DNA from: Parvibaculum sp049651025
GTDB lineage: Bacteria; Pseudomonadota; Alphaproteobacteria; Parvibaculales; Parvibaculaceae
Assembly: GCF_049651025.1 (NCBI RefSeq)
Contig: NZ_JBASBH010000070.1
Span: 1 to 26,165 of the forward strand
Reading direction: 5' to 3'
DNA: 26,165 bases
In this document: positions 15,476 to 23,063 of the stretch, piece by piece
How positions within the stretch are numbered: position 1 is the first letter of the stretch
Layout of the letters: each line of letters begins with the position of its first letter
Translations under genes and position numbers: made by a program
Notes under the pieces: model-generated
The model's database searches: none
Told to the model about the DNA's origin: nothing
The model's input: only the letters and a program-made list of their open reading frames with translations

Positions 15476-15494
15476 TATGTTATAATATAACATA
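15476..15494. promoter_or_regulatory. Zur box (19-bp perfect palindrome)
   Basis: TATGTTATAATATAACATA is a perfect 9+1+9 inverted repeat centred on A15485. It matches the alphaproteobacterial Zur operator pattern ATGTTATA-N-TATAACAT. It sits 17 bases before the start of the ZnuD-like gene and overlaps the only AT-rich promoter-like segment there, so zinc-loaded Zur would block transcription. It is 114 bases from the divergent ppk2 start, and whether it also affects ppk2 is open. Confidence 0.85.
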
Positions 15495-15608
15495 CTTACA
15501 GGAAACGGAGATGCAACCGGAAATGCCGGGCGGGACGCTCCCCTTCTGGAGGCGGGGCGAAGGCTGTACTGTGAGCCAAGGGCGCAGGCGACAGTCAGGC
15601 GGCAAATC

Positions 15609-16424
15609 ATGGCGAAGAAGAAATCGGAAAAGCACAACAAGCATCCCGTCGATATCGAGAGCCGCGACGATGACGACAATTACGAAAGCGAGCTTTACGA
15701 CCTTCAGGTCGAGCTGGTGAAGCTCCAGAAGGATGTCATCGCCAATAATCGCAAATTGCTCATCGTCTTCGAGGGGCGCGACGGCGCGGGCAAGGACGGC
15801 ACGATCAAGCGCATCACCGAGCATATGAGCCCGCGCGAAACGCGCGTCGTCGCCCTGAGCAAACCGTCGAGCCGCGAGGTGACGCAGTGGTATTTCCAGC
15901 GCTACGTGCCCTGGTTTCCTGCCGCCGACGAAATCGTGTTCTTCAATCGCAGCTGGTACAACCGCGCGGGCGTCGAGCATGTGATGGGCTTTTGCACCGA
16001 TACGGAATATGAGCGTTTCATGTCGACGGTTTCGGCCTTCGAAGAGATGCTGATCGGCTCGGGCATCGTGCTGCTCAAATATTATCTCGACATTTCAAAG
16101 CCCGAGCAGAAGAAGCGGCTGGCCGCGCGGCACAAGGACCCGCTGAAACAATGGAAGATTTCGCCCGTCGATGAGGCGGCCCTGAAGCATTGGGACGATT
16201 ACACGAAGGCGCGCGACGCCATGTTTGCGCGCACGCATACGCTGCACTCGCCCTGGTATGTCGTCGCCGCCAATGACAAGAAGGTGGCGCGGCTCAATGT
16301 CATTCGCGACATTCTCAATCGCGTCGATTATGAGGGGAAGAAGCAGAACCGCGTCGTGCCCGATGCGACCATCGTGTTCCCCTTCGATCCCGCACATTAC
16401 AAGTCAGGCCAGATCTCCAAATGA
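15609..16424 (+). CDS. ppk2: Polyphosphate kinase 2 (single-domain PPK2)
   Basis: A 271-residue PPK2 family kinase, which transfers phosphate between polyphosphate and nucleoside diphosphates (or monophosphates, depending on class). Walker A is GRDGAGKDG (56-64), Walker B lies around VFFNRSWYNRAGVE (110-123), and the lid segment is RLAARHKDPLKQWKISPVD (170-188). The lysine-rich acidic N-terminus (1-25) is typical of the family. Single-domain length and the lid resemble class I enzymes that make NTPs from NDPs, but the class is not certain. The start at 15609 has an AGGCGG sequence just upstream. Its stop overlaps the next start (ATGA at 16421-16424), opening a four-gene coupled chain. Confidence 0.93.
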   Translation: MAKKKSEKHNKHPVDIESRDDDDNYESELYDLQVELVKLQKDVIANNRKLLIVFEGRDGAGKDGTIKRITEHMSPRETRVVALSKPSSREVTQWYFQRYVPWFPAADEIVFFNRSWYNRAGVEHVMGFCTDTEYERFMSTVSAFEEMLIGSGIVLLKYYLDISKPEQKKRLAARHKDPLKQWKISPVDEAALKHWDDYTKARDAMFARTHTLHSPWYVVAANDKKVARLNVIRDILNRVDYEGKKQNRVVPDATIVFPFDPAHYKSGQISK

Positions 16425-17746
16425 CACCCGAATTTGCGGCGCCTTTGTTCGAGCCTGAGCGCCTGGCCGTTTTGCTGGCGCTGAGTTTTTTCTTCGGGCT
16501 GGCCTTTGAGGAATATTTCGCGCGCAGTCGCATCAAGCCGCCGGGCGGCGTGCGGACCTTTCCGCTCGTCTCGCTTGCAGGCGCGCTGCTCTATGCGCTT
16601 GAGCCGAAAAACGGCGTGCTGCTGCTCGGCGGCATGCTGATCCTCGGAGCTTGGCTTGCGATCTATTACTATGAGCGGCTGGTCCACCAGCATGCGGAAA
16701 CGGATGACGAGGAACTTGTTCACGGCCCATCGAAACTCGATGCCGGGATCATGGCGCCGGTCTGCAATCTGCTGGCCTTTCTGCTCGGCCCTGTAACGCT
16801 TGCCGCGCCGCTCTGGGTCGCCGTCGGCATTGCTGTGGTTGCCGTGCTGCTGATGAGCGCGCGCGAAAGACTGCACAGCTTTGCCGCCACATTGCGCGCG
16901 GGCGAAATCGTCACGCTCGGCAAATTCCTCATCATCATCGGCATCGTGCTGCCGCTGGTGCCCGATACGCCCGTCACCTCGCTGACCGCGATCACGCCCT
17001 ATCAGGTCTGGCTCGCCGTGGTCGCCGTCTCGTCGCTCTCTTATGCCAGCTATCTGATGCAGCGCTTCATCGCGCCGAACCACGGCGTATTGATCTCGGC
17101 CGCACTGGGCGGGCTCTACTCATCGACCGCGACAACGGTGGTGCTGTCGCGCCGCACCCGCGACATGAAAACCGCCGCGCCGCGCCTGCAAGCCGCCATC
17201 GTGCTCGCGACCGCCATCATGTTTCTGCGCATCCTGACTGTCGTTGCGATTTTCAGCACCGATCTTGCGCTGGTGCTGCTGCCCGCCATCGCAATCCTCT
17301 GCCCGCTCGGCCTTGTGCTTTGCTTCGCGCTGATGTGGGGCGCACGGGGCACGAGCGACCCTGCGACCGAGGTAGCGGTGCCGACCAATCCGCTGGAACT
17401 CTCGACCGCGCTGGTCTTTGCGGCGCTCTTCATCGCGCTCTCGATTGCGGTTGCATGGGCAAAAACCCGCTTCGGCGAAAGCGGCCTTTTCGCACTCGGC
17501 GCGCTGGCGGGCTTTACCGATGTCGATCCCTTCGTGCTGAACCTTGCGCAAGGCGCACGCCAGGGCGGAAACCTCACGGTTGCGGCCTCGGCCATCCTCG
17601 TTGCGGCTTCGGCGAATAATTTCCTCAAGGCAAGCTACACGCTGGCCTTTGCCGGACGGACGAAAGGGCTTAAACCGGCACTGGCTCTCTTCGTGCTGGC
17701 GCTTACCGGTGTCGCTGCCGCCGCTTCCATTCTCGGCTGGTTATGA
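16421..17746 (+). CDS. MgtC/DUF4010 family multi-pass membrane protein
   Basis: A 441-residue membrane protein. The N-terminal third carries an MgtC/SapB-like segment (LALSFFFGLAFEEYFARSRIKPPGGVRTFPLVSLAGALLYAL, about 18-60) and further helices. The rest matches the DUF4010 pattern: LISAALGGLYSSTATTVVLSRR, then FALGALAGFTDVDPFVLNLAQG, then AASANNFLKASYTLAF. About 12 or more hydrophobic segments are visible. The function is not established; MgtC relatives act in magnesium and phosphate stress. Four-base ATGA overlaps on both sides couple it to ppk2 and to the MFS gene. Sitting next to a polyphosphate kinase invites the idea of a link to phosphate or counter-ion balance, but that is inference only. 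Confidence 0.85.
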   Translation: MTPEFAAPLFEPERLAVLLALSFFFGLAFEEYFARSRIKPPGGVRTFPLVSLAGALLYALEPKNGVLLLGGMLILGAWLAIYYYERLVHQHAETDDEELVHGPSKLDAGIMAPVCNLLAFLLGPVTLAAPLWVAVGIAVVAVLLMSARERLHSFAATLRAGEIVTLGKFLIIIGIVLPLVPDTPVTSLTAITPYQVWLAVVAVSSLSYASYLMQRFIAPNHGVLISAALGGLYSSTATTVVLSRRTRDMKTAAPRLQAAIVLATAIMFLRILTVVAIFSTDLALVLLPAIAILCPLGLVLCFALMWGARGTSDPATEVAVPTNPLELSTALVFAALFIALSIAVAWAKTRFGESGLFALGALAGFTDVDPFVLNLAQGARQGGNLTVAASAILVAASANNFLKASYTLAFAGRTKGLKPALALFVLALTGVAAAASILGWL

Positions 17747-18942
17747 ACGCGGACCCGACCGCGATCCGCCGCAAAGTGCTCCCCGCAAGCATCTGGGCGC
17801 TGGGCTTCGTCAGTTTTTTCATGGATGCCTCTTCCGAGTTGGTCCATGCATTGCTGCCGGTCTTTCTCGTCACGACACTGGGCGCAAGCATGCTGACGGT
17901 CGGCATCATCGAAGGTGTTGCCGAAGCCACCGCGTCGATCAGCAAGGTCTTTTCAGGCGTCATCAGCGACTGGATAGGCAAACGCAAGCTCCTCGCCGTC
18001 ATCGGCTATGGACTGGCCGCCCTGTCGAAACCCCTCTTCCCGCTTGCCGCCAGTGCCGACGCCGTGTTCGCCGCCCGCTTCATGGACCGCGTTGGCAAGG
18101 GCATTCGCAGCGCGCCACGCGATGCACTCGTCGCCGACATCGTCGCCCCCGATCAACGCGGCGCCGCCTATGGCTTGCGGCAGGCGCTCGACACAGCGGG
18201 CGCCGTTGCAGGGCCGCTTCTTGCCATCGCGCTGATGTCACTTTTCGCAGATGACATACGAACGGTTCTCTGGTTTGCCGTCATACCGGCGATCCTCGCC
18301 GTGCTGCTACTCGTCTTTGCCGTACGCGAACCCGAGCGAAAGACGGCACCCGCAACCGCGAATGCGGCGGCACGATTTCGTCTCGCCGATCTTCGTCTAC
18401 TCGGCCCCACCTATTGGGAAGTGGTCGGCGTCGGCGCGGTGCTGACGCTTGCCCGTTTCTCCGAAGCCTTTCTGGTACTCAAGGCACAATCGGCGGGGCT
18501 CGCCATGGCCTATGTGCCACTCGTGATGGTCGTAATGAGCGCCGTCTACGCCTTCGCTGCCTACCCGGCGGGCCTGCTTTCGGATGTTCTCGACAGGCGG
18601 AAACTGATGGCGCTCGGCTTTGCAGTGCTCATCATCGCCGATCTCGTGCTGGCGCAGGCGAACAATGCGGCGCTCGTGCTTCTCGGCGCGGCCTTCTGGG
18701 GCCTGCATATGGGTTTGACACAAGGGCTTCTCTCCACTCTCGTGGCCGATGCCTCGCCCGCCGCCTTGCGCGGCAGCGCCTTCGGCCTGTTCAACTTCGT
18801 CAGCGGCATCGCACTTCTGGTTGCAAGCATCGTAGCAGGCGCGTTATGGCAGGCGCACGGACCGGCCCTCACCTTCCATACAGGTGCGGCCATCACAGCG
18901 GTGGGCCTTGCCTGCCTTCTCATTTTACCGAAGCGTTCATGA
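17743..18942 (+). CDS. Major facilitator superfamily transporter
   Basis: A 399-residue protein of about 12 transmembrane helices. Early motifs are typical of MFS drug/solute transporters: FMDASSELVHALLPVFL, the helix 2-3 loop SDWIGKRKLLAVIGYG (motif A-like) and the RVGKGIRSAPRDALVADI stretch. The second half has a matching SDVLDRRKLMALGFAVL loop. No substrate can be assigned. It overlaps the upstream DUF4010 gene (ATGA at 17743-17746) and the downstream rlmJ gene (ATGA at 18939-18942), so it is the third gene of the coupled chain. Start fixed by that overlap and by the conserved first helix beginning soon after. Confidence 0.9.
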   Translation: MNADPTAIRRKVLPASIWALGFVSFFMDASSELVHALLPVFLVTTLGASMLTVGIIEGVAEATASISKVFSGVISDWIGKRKLLAVIGYGLAALSKPLFPLAASADAVFAARFMDRVGKGIRSAPRDALVADIVAPDQRGAAYGLRQALDTAGAVAGPLLAIALMSLFADDIRTVLWFAVIPAILAVLLLVFAVREPERKTAPATANAAARFRLADLRLLGPTYWEVVGVGAVLTLARFSEAFLVLKAQSAGLAMAYVPLVMVVMSAVYAFAAYPAGLLSDVLDRRKLMALGFAVLIIADLVLAQANNAALVLLGAAFWGLHMGLTQGLLSTLVADASPAALRGSAFGLFNFVSGIALLVASIVAGALWQAHGPALTFHTGAAITAVGLACLLILPKRS

Positions 18943-19778
18943 ATTATCGCCACGCCTATCATGCCGGAAACTTCGCCGACGTCATGAAACACGCCACCCT
19001 CGTGCTGGCGCTCGAACATTTGAAGCTGAAGGAAAAGCCCTTCTTCTTTCTCGATACGCATGCGGGCACCGGCGAAACCGATCTGAGCGGGATCGAGGCG
19101 CAGAAGACCGGCGAATATCGCGACGGCATTGCGCGCATTCTCAAACACCCCGCGCCGCATGAAGCGCTTGCGCCTTACCTCAACGCCTTGATGGCGCTGG
19201 GCTGCTCGGGCGAAAACCCGACGCGCTATCCCGGCTCGCCTTTGATCGCGACGCAGCTTGCCCGCGCGGGCGACAGGCTGGCGGCTTGCGAGCTGCACCC
19301 CGAAGACGCGGCCGAGTTGCGCGCGGTCTTTCAACACGACCGGCAGATGAAGGTCCATGAAACGGATGGCTATGGCGCGCTGAAGGCCATGTTGCCGCCG
19401 AAGGAGCGTCGTGGCCTCGTGCTGATCGATCCGCCCTATGAAGGACGCGACGAGTTCGACCGGGTGGAGGCAGCGCTCCATGAAGCGGTGAAGCGCTGGG
19501 CGGGCGGCACCTACATGATCTGGTATCCGGTGAAAGACCCGAGCGTGTCAGGCGCTTTCCTCGACCGGCTGGAAAACAACGGCCCGGCAAAGACGATGAT
19601 CGCCGAGCTTTATATTCGCGGCTCGCAAGACCCGACCCGGCTTTCAGGCTCCGGCCTCGTCATCGTCAACCCGCCCTGGACATTCCCCGAAACGCTGACA
19701 AGCCTCTTCAACTGGCTCGCCGAAATTCTGGCGCAGGGGCCGGGTGCTCGCGGACGTGTAGAGTGGCTGCAGAAATAA
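18939..19778 (+). CDS. rlmJ: 23S rRNA (adenine(2030)-N(6))-methyltransferase RlmJ
   Basis: A 279-residue methyltransferase matching RlmJ along its length. The N-terminal signature MNYRHAYHAGNFADVMKHA is diagnostic, followed by the SAM-binding FFLDTHAGTGETDL (37-49), the ACELHPEDAAELR strand and the N6-adenine methyltransferase motif IDPPYE (163-168). The end FPETLTSLFNWLAEIL is also typical. It methylates A2030 (E. coli numbering) of 23S rRNA. The start at 18939 is certain from the conserved N-terminus and the ATGA overlap with the MFS gene; the frame stays open upstream only as a shadow of that gene. It is the last gene of the ppk2 chain. An rRNA modification gene coupled to transporters is unexpected. 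Confidence 0.95.
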   Translation: MNYRHAYHAGNFADVMKHATLVLALEHLKLKEKPFFFLDTHAGTGETDLSGIEAQKTGEYRDGIARILKHPAPHEALAPYLNALMALGCSGENPTRYPGSPLIATQLARAGDRLAACELHPEDAAELRAVFQHDRQMKVHETDGYGALKAMLPPKERRGLVLIDPPYEGRDEFDRVEAALHEAVKRWAGGTYMIWYPVKDPSVSGAFLDRLENNGPAKTMIAELYIRGSQDPTRLSGSGLVIVNPPWTFPETLTSLFNWLAEILAQGPGARGRVEWLQK

Positions 19779-19790
19779 ACAACAAGCCCG

Positions 19791-19820
19791 CTGACCGAAT
19801 GCGCCCAACCGGTCTATAAA
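19791..19820 (+). promoter_or_regulatory. Candidate housekeeping promoter for the second MFS gene
   Basis: CTGACC (19791-19796) and TATAAA (19815-19820) are separated by 18 bases, about 56 bases before the GTG start at 19877. It resembles a sigma-70 promoter with a good -10. The -10 also lies in the loop of a small hairpin, CGGTC (19810-19814) with GACCG (19821-19825), so the same bases might act otherwise. Confidence 0.4.
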
Positions 19821-19876
19821 GACCGCGCCGGCCACCCCCAGAACAAGAATCGAGGCCGGAAGGGAAGGAACAGGGC

Positions 19877-21205
19877 GTGGATCAAGGCCCAACATCGACA
19901 GCAACGTCGACCCCGGCATCTACGGGCTGGACCGCAGAACGCGAGGCCGCCGAAGAGGCCTATCACGCGCAGGTCGAGACAAATCTTCGCCGAAACTTCG
20001 CCGCCAATCTCGCCCACGGACTGCTCGGCCAGACGGGCTTTCGCCTCGTCACCGCGCCGACTTTCGTGCCGGCCTATATTTACCTGCTCTCAGGCTCCGA
20101 ATTCGCGGTCGGCCTCGCGCTCGCCTCGCAATGGCTGGGCAATGCGCTGTCCTCGACGCTGGGCGCAACGCTGGTCGAACACAGAAAGCGCGTGCTGCCC
20201 ATGGGCATGCTGATCGGCTGGGGCATGCGCGGCGGCGTGCTCGGCCTCGCGCTCAGCGGCTATTTCCTGCCGCCGCACTGGGCGCTCATCTTCGCCTGCG
20301 TCTTCCTGCTGATGTTCGGCCTGTTCAACGGCATCCAGTCGGTGATCTTCAACTATCTGATGGCCAAGGTGATCCCGCTGCGCCTGCGCGGACGGCTGAC
20401 GGGCTTTCGAAACTTCGCCGCAGGACTTACGGCTTCGGGCGTCGCCTATATCGGCGGCAAATATTTCGTCGAGGCCAATGCGCTCGGCAATGGCTATGCG
20501 ACGACCTTCCTTGCCGCCTTCGTGCTGACATCGCTCGGCCTGTCGATGCTGATCATGGTGCGCGAGCCGGAACCGCCGGAGGTGCGCGCACGCACGAGCT
20601 TTGCATTGCGAATGCGCGAAATTCCGGGCCTGCTGCGCGCCGACAGGGAATTGCTGCGCTTCTATATCGCCTGCTCGGCGGCGGCCCTCGGCACGCTGGC
20701 CGTGCCTTTCTACATTCTCTATGCGGGCCGGACGATCGGGCTTTCGGGCACCAATCTCGGCGTGCTCTCGACCGCCTTTCTGCTCTCCCAGACCGGCACC
20801 AACCTCATCTGGGGCTGGCTTGCCGACCGCATCGGCAACCGCATCGTCTTTCTGCTCTCCATCGGCACATGGGCGCTTTCAACCCTGCTGCTGATGGAAG
20901 CCAATTCGCTCTGGGCGCTGGCAGCGGTTTTTGCCGGACTGGGCGCGGGGCAAGGCGGCTTCCAGAACAGCACGCAGAACATGATCCTCGAATTCGGCTC
21001 GCGCGAGGACCTGCCGATGCGCATCGCCATGATGAACACGGCCGTCTCCTTCATGAACGCGGCAGGGCCGCTGCTTGGCGGCTTCATCGCGCATGGCGCT
21101 TCATTCGTCGTCGTCTTCTGGATCTCGACGCTGATGCTGGTCACGGCATTCGCGATGGTGTTCTTCTTCGTCAACGAACCTCGAAAGCGCAATCTTTATC
21201 GCTAA
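19877..21205 (+). CDS. Major facilitator superfamily transporter (GTG start)
   Basis: A 442-residue MFS protein. An unusual soluble N-terminus of about 45 residues, rich in Thr, Ser and Glu, precedes about 12 transmembrane helices. The helix 2-3 region reads ATLVEHRKRVLPMGMLIGWGMR, the central loop around 220-250 is charged (MVREPEPPEVRARTSF), and the second half has WGWLADRIGNRIVFLLSIG, which is motif A. The start is GTG at 19877, chosen because AAGGGAAGGAA lies just upstream and no ATG is better placed. It is separated from rlmJ by 98 bases that contain a candidate promoter. A hairpin terminator follows. The substrate is unknown. It is only distantly similar to the other MFS gene in the window, so it is not a recent duplication. 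Confidence 0.9.
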   Translation: MDQGPTSTATSTPASTGWTAEREAAEEAYHAQVETNLRRNFAANLAHGLLGQTGFRLVTAPTFVPAYIYLLSGSEFAVGLALASQWLGNALSSTLGATLVEHRKRVLPMGMLIGWGMRGGVLGLALSGYFLPPHWALIFACVFLLMFGLFNGIQSVIFNYLMAKVIPLRLRGRLTGFRNFAAGLTASGVAYIGGKYFVEANALGNGYATTFLAAFVLTSLGLSMLIMVREPEPPEVRARTSFALRMREIPGLLRADRELLRFYIACSAAALGTLAVPFYILYAGRTIGLSGTNLGVLSTAFLLSQTGTNLIWGWLADRIGNRIVFLLSIGTWALSTLLLMEANSLWALAAVFAGLGAGQGGFQNSTQNMILEFGSREDLPMRIAMMNTAVSFMNAAGPLLGGFIAHGASFVVVFWISTLMLVTAFAMVFFFVNEPRKRNLYR

Positions 21206-21217
21206 CAGCACAAAGAA

Positions 21218-21245
21218 AAACCGGCGCTCTTTCGAGCGCCGGTTT
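21218..21245. terminator. Bidirectional intrinsic terminator between convergent genes
   Basis: A perfect 12-bp stem (21218-21229 with 21234-21245, core CCGGCGCTC/GAGCGCCGG) encloses a TTTC loop. On the minus strand it runs into TTTTTCTTTG, a good T-tract for the aldehyde dehydrogenase gene. On the plus strand it ends in TTTCGTATTT, weaker but usable for the MFS gene. It lies in the 61-base gap between the two convergent stops. Confidence 0.88.
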
Positions 21246-21266
21246 CGTATTTGCAGTGCCGAAAGA

Positions 21267-22697
21267 TCAGGCTGCGCCGTAGCCGAGGACGGCCTTCACT
21301 TCGAGGAATTCTTCGAAGCCGAACTCGCCCCACTCGCGACCGTTGCCCGACTGCTTGTAGCCGCCGAAGGGTGCGTTGAGGTCGGGACCGGCGCCGTTCA
21401 GATGCACGTTGCCGGTGCGCAGACGCGAGGCAACCTTGCGAGCGCGCTCGATGTCACCCGACTGCACATAGCCCGACAGGCCATAGACCGTGTCATTGGC
21501 GATGGCGATGGCGTCTTCTTCGTCCTTGTAGGGCAGGATCGAGAGAACCGGGCCGAAGATTTCTTCGCGTGCGATGGTCATGTCGTTGGTGACGTTCGCA
21601 AACACGGTCGGGCGAACGTAATAGCCCTTGTTGAGACCGTCCGGACGACCGACGCCACCGGCGACGAGCGTTGCACCTTCGTCGATGCCCTTCTGGATGA
21701 GCGCCTGGATCTTGTTGTACTGAACTTCAGAAACAACCGGACCCATGGTCGTGCCTTCAGCGGTCGGATCGCCCGCCTTCACGGTGGCGGCAGCGGCCTT
21801 GGCGATGGCGACGGCTTCGTCGTGACGCTTGGCAGGCACGAGCATGCGGGTCGGCGCGTTGCACGACTGGCCCGAATTGCTCATCATGCCGACAACGCCG
21901 CCGGCAATCGCCTTGTTGAAGTCGGCATCGTCGAGAACGATGTTGGCCGACTTGCCGCCGAGTTCGAGCGCGACGCGCTTGACCGTGTCGGCAGCAGCCT
22001 TGGAAACGAGCACGCCAGCGCGCGTCGAACCGGTGAAGGACACCATGTCGACATCGGGATGCGAGGAGAGCGGCGAACCGACATCCACACCGTCGCCATT
22101 GACGAGGTTGAAGACGCCAGCGGGAACGCCGGCTTCATGCAGCACTTCAGCGAAGAGGATGGCGTTGATCGGCGCGACTTCGGACGGCTTCAGAACCATC
22201 GTGCAGCCAACGGCGAGAGCAGGCGCGACCTTGCAGGCGATCTGGTTGATCGGCCAGTTCCAGGGCGTGATGAAAGCGCAAACGCCGACCGGCTCGCGAA
22301 CGATGCGCGTGGCGCCCTTGCTCTGCTCGAACTCGTAGGACTTCAGCAGCTCAAGATTGGTGTTGAAATGCGCGATGCCCATGGCGGCCTGAGCCTGCAT
22401 GGAGAGCTTTGTCGGTGCGCCCATTTCGGCCGTGATCGCCGCAGCAATTTCCGGGTAGCGCTTCTGATAGACGGCCATGATCGACTGCAGAAGCTCGATG
22501 CGCTCCTGGCGTGTCGTGGTCGAGAATTTCGGGAAGGCGGCCTTGGCGGCGGCGACGGCTTTATCGACGTCGGCCTTGCTGCCCATGCTGATCTTGCCGA
22601 TCGACTCTTCGGTCGCCGGATTGATGACGTCGAGCGTCTTCGGCGTGGTCGGGTCTACCCACTGGCCGTTGATGTAGAATTTCAGATAATCGGTCAT
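21267..22697 (-). CDS. NAD(P)+-dependent aldehyde dehydrogenase
   Basis: A 476-residue aldehyde dehydrogenase superfamily enzyme oxidising an aldehyde to a carboxylate. Visible motifs are TPWNWPI (Asn147, oxyanion hole), VLKPSEVAP (168-176), the cofactor-fold FTGSTRAG (221-228), the general base Glu245 in ALELGGKSANIV and the nucleophile Cys279 in SGQSCNAPTR. The C-terminus has NAPFGGYKQSGNGREWGEFGFEEFLEVKAV. The start at 22697 is chosen because homologous sequence begins at MTDYLKFYINGQWV and GGAGA lies before it; the frame is open for a further 93 codons, but that part is not protein-like. Its 5' side is a structured intergenic region. Substrate not determinable; fatty, terpene or aromatic aldehydes are all plausible. 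Confidence 0.93.
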   Translation of the reverse strand: MTDYLKFYINGQWVDPTTPKTLDVINPATEESIGKISMGSKADVDKAVAAAKAAFPKFSTTTRQERIELLQSIMAVYQKRYPEIAAAITAEMGAPTKLSMQAQAAMGIAHFNTNLELLKSYEFEQSKGATRIVREPVGVCAFITPWNWPINQIACKVAPALAVGCTMVLKPSEVAPINAILFAEVLHEAGVPAGVFNLVNGDGVDVGSPLSSHPDVDMVSFTGSTRAGVLVSKAAADTVKRVALELGGKSANIVLDDADFNKAIAGGVVGMMSNSGQSCNAPTRMLVPAKRHDEAVAIAKAAAATVKAGDPTAEGTTMGPVVSEVQYNKIQALIQKGIDEGATLVAGGVGRPDGLNKGYYVRPTVFANVTNDMTIAREEIFGPVLSILPYKDEEDAIAIANDTVYGLSGYVQSGDIERARKVASRLRTGNVHLNGAGPDLNAPFGGYKQSGNGREWGEFGFEEFLEVKAVLGYGAA

Positions 22698-23063
22698 ATC
22701 AGTTCTCCGTTTGAGGCATTCCCAGAGCCCGCAAGCAACCGCCGATTCGGTTTGACGTCGAATCGGGACAACCCTTGCGCCGACCCCGGTCGGGGGGCCT
22801 GCCCGTTCAATCGGGGGCGTTTTTCGTTTAAGGAGAACCTGACACAGACGCTTGAGCCCGGTCCAGCCCAAAACACCGGCATTATACGCCATTAACGTCG
22901 CGCAGGGCGAACCTGTGGCCCGCGCCGGAATATCTTCATTAAGCCGTAAAATTGACACGCGGCTGAAACATACCAAACTGTGCGACCTATCGAAGCAAGC
23001 TCAGCCAAGGCCCCAAACTGGCTAGGGTATTGACGCAATCGAGCCCCAGGCCGGGAGTAAGAC
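22698..23063. other. 366-base divergent intergenic region with hairpins and promoter-like sites
   Basis: No convincing gene is present. Inverted repeats include CCGATTCG (22742-22749) with CGAATCGG (22759-22766), CCGACC (22780-22785) with GGTCGG (22788-22793), and CCCG/CGGG around TTCAAT followed by a T-rich run near 22819-22829. All lie in what would be the leader of the aldehyde dehydrogenase mRNA if transcription starts near a TATAAT on the minus strand (22886-22881; no good -35). For the plus-strand GMC gene there is a consensus TTGACA at 22952. A RBS-like AAGGAGAA at 22830-22837 (plus) has no well-placed start codon. Confidence 0.55.
22952..22980 (+). promoter_or_regulatory. Candidate promoter for the GMC oxidoreductase operon
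   Basis: A consensus -35, TTGACA, lies at 22952-22957. The region 16-17 bases on (CAAACTG, 22974-22980) is only a poor -10. It would leave a leader of about 75 bases before ATG 23064. The weak -10 makes this a tentative call. Confidence 0.3.

Noticed and set aside
22852..23025. A 57-codon plus-strand frame starting TTG, after an AAGGAGAA sequence
   Set aside because: The spacing to the TTG is too long (about 14 bases), the product resembles nothing I know, and the candidate GMC promoter lies inside it.
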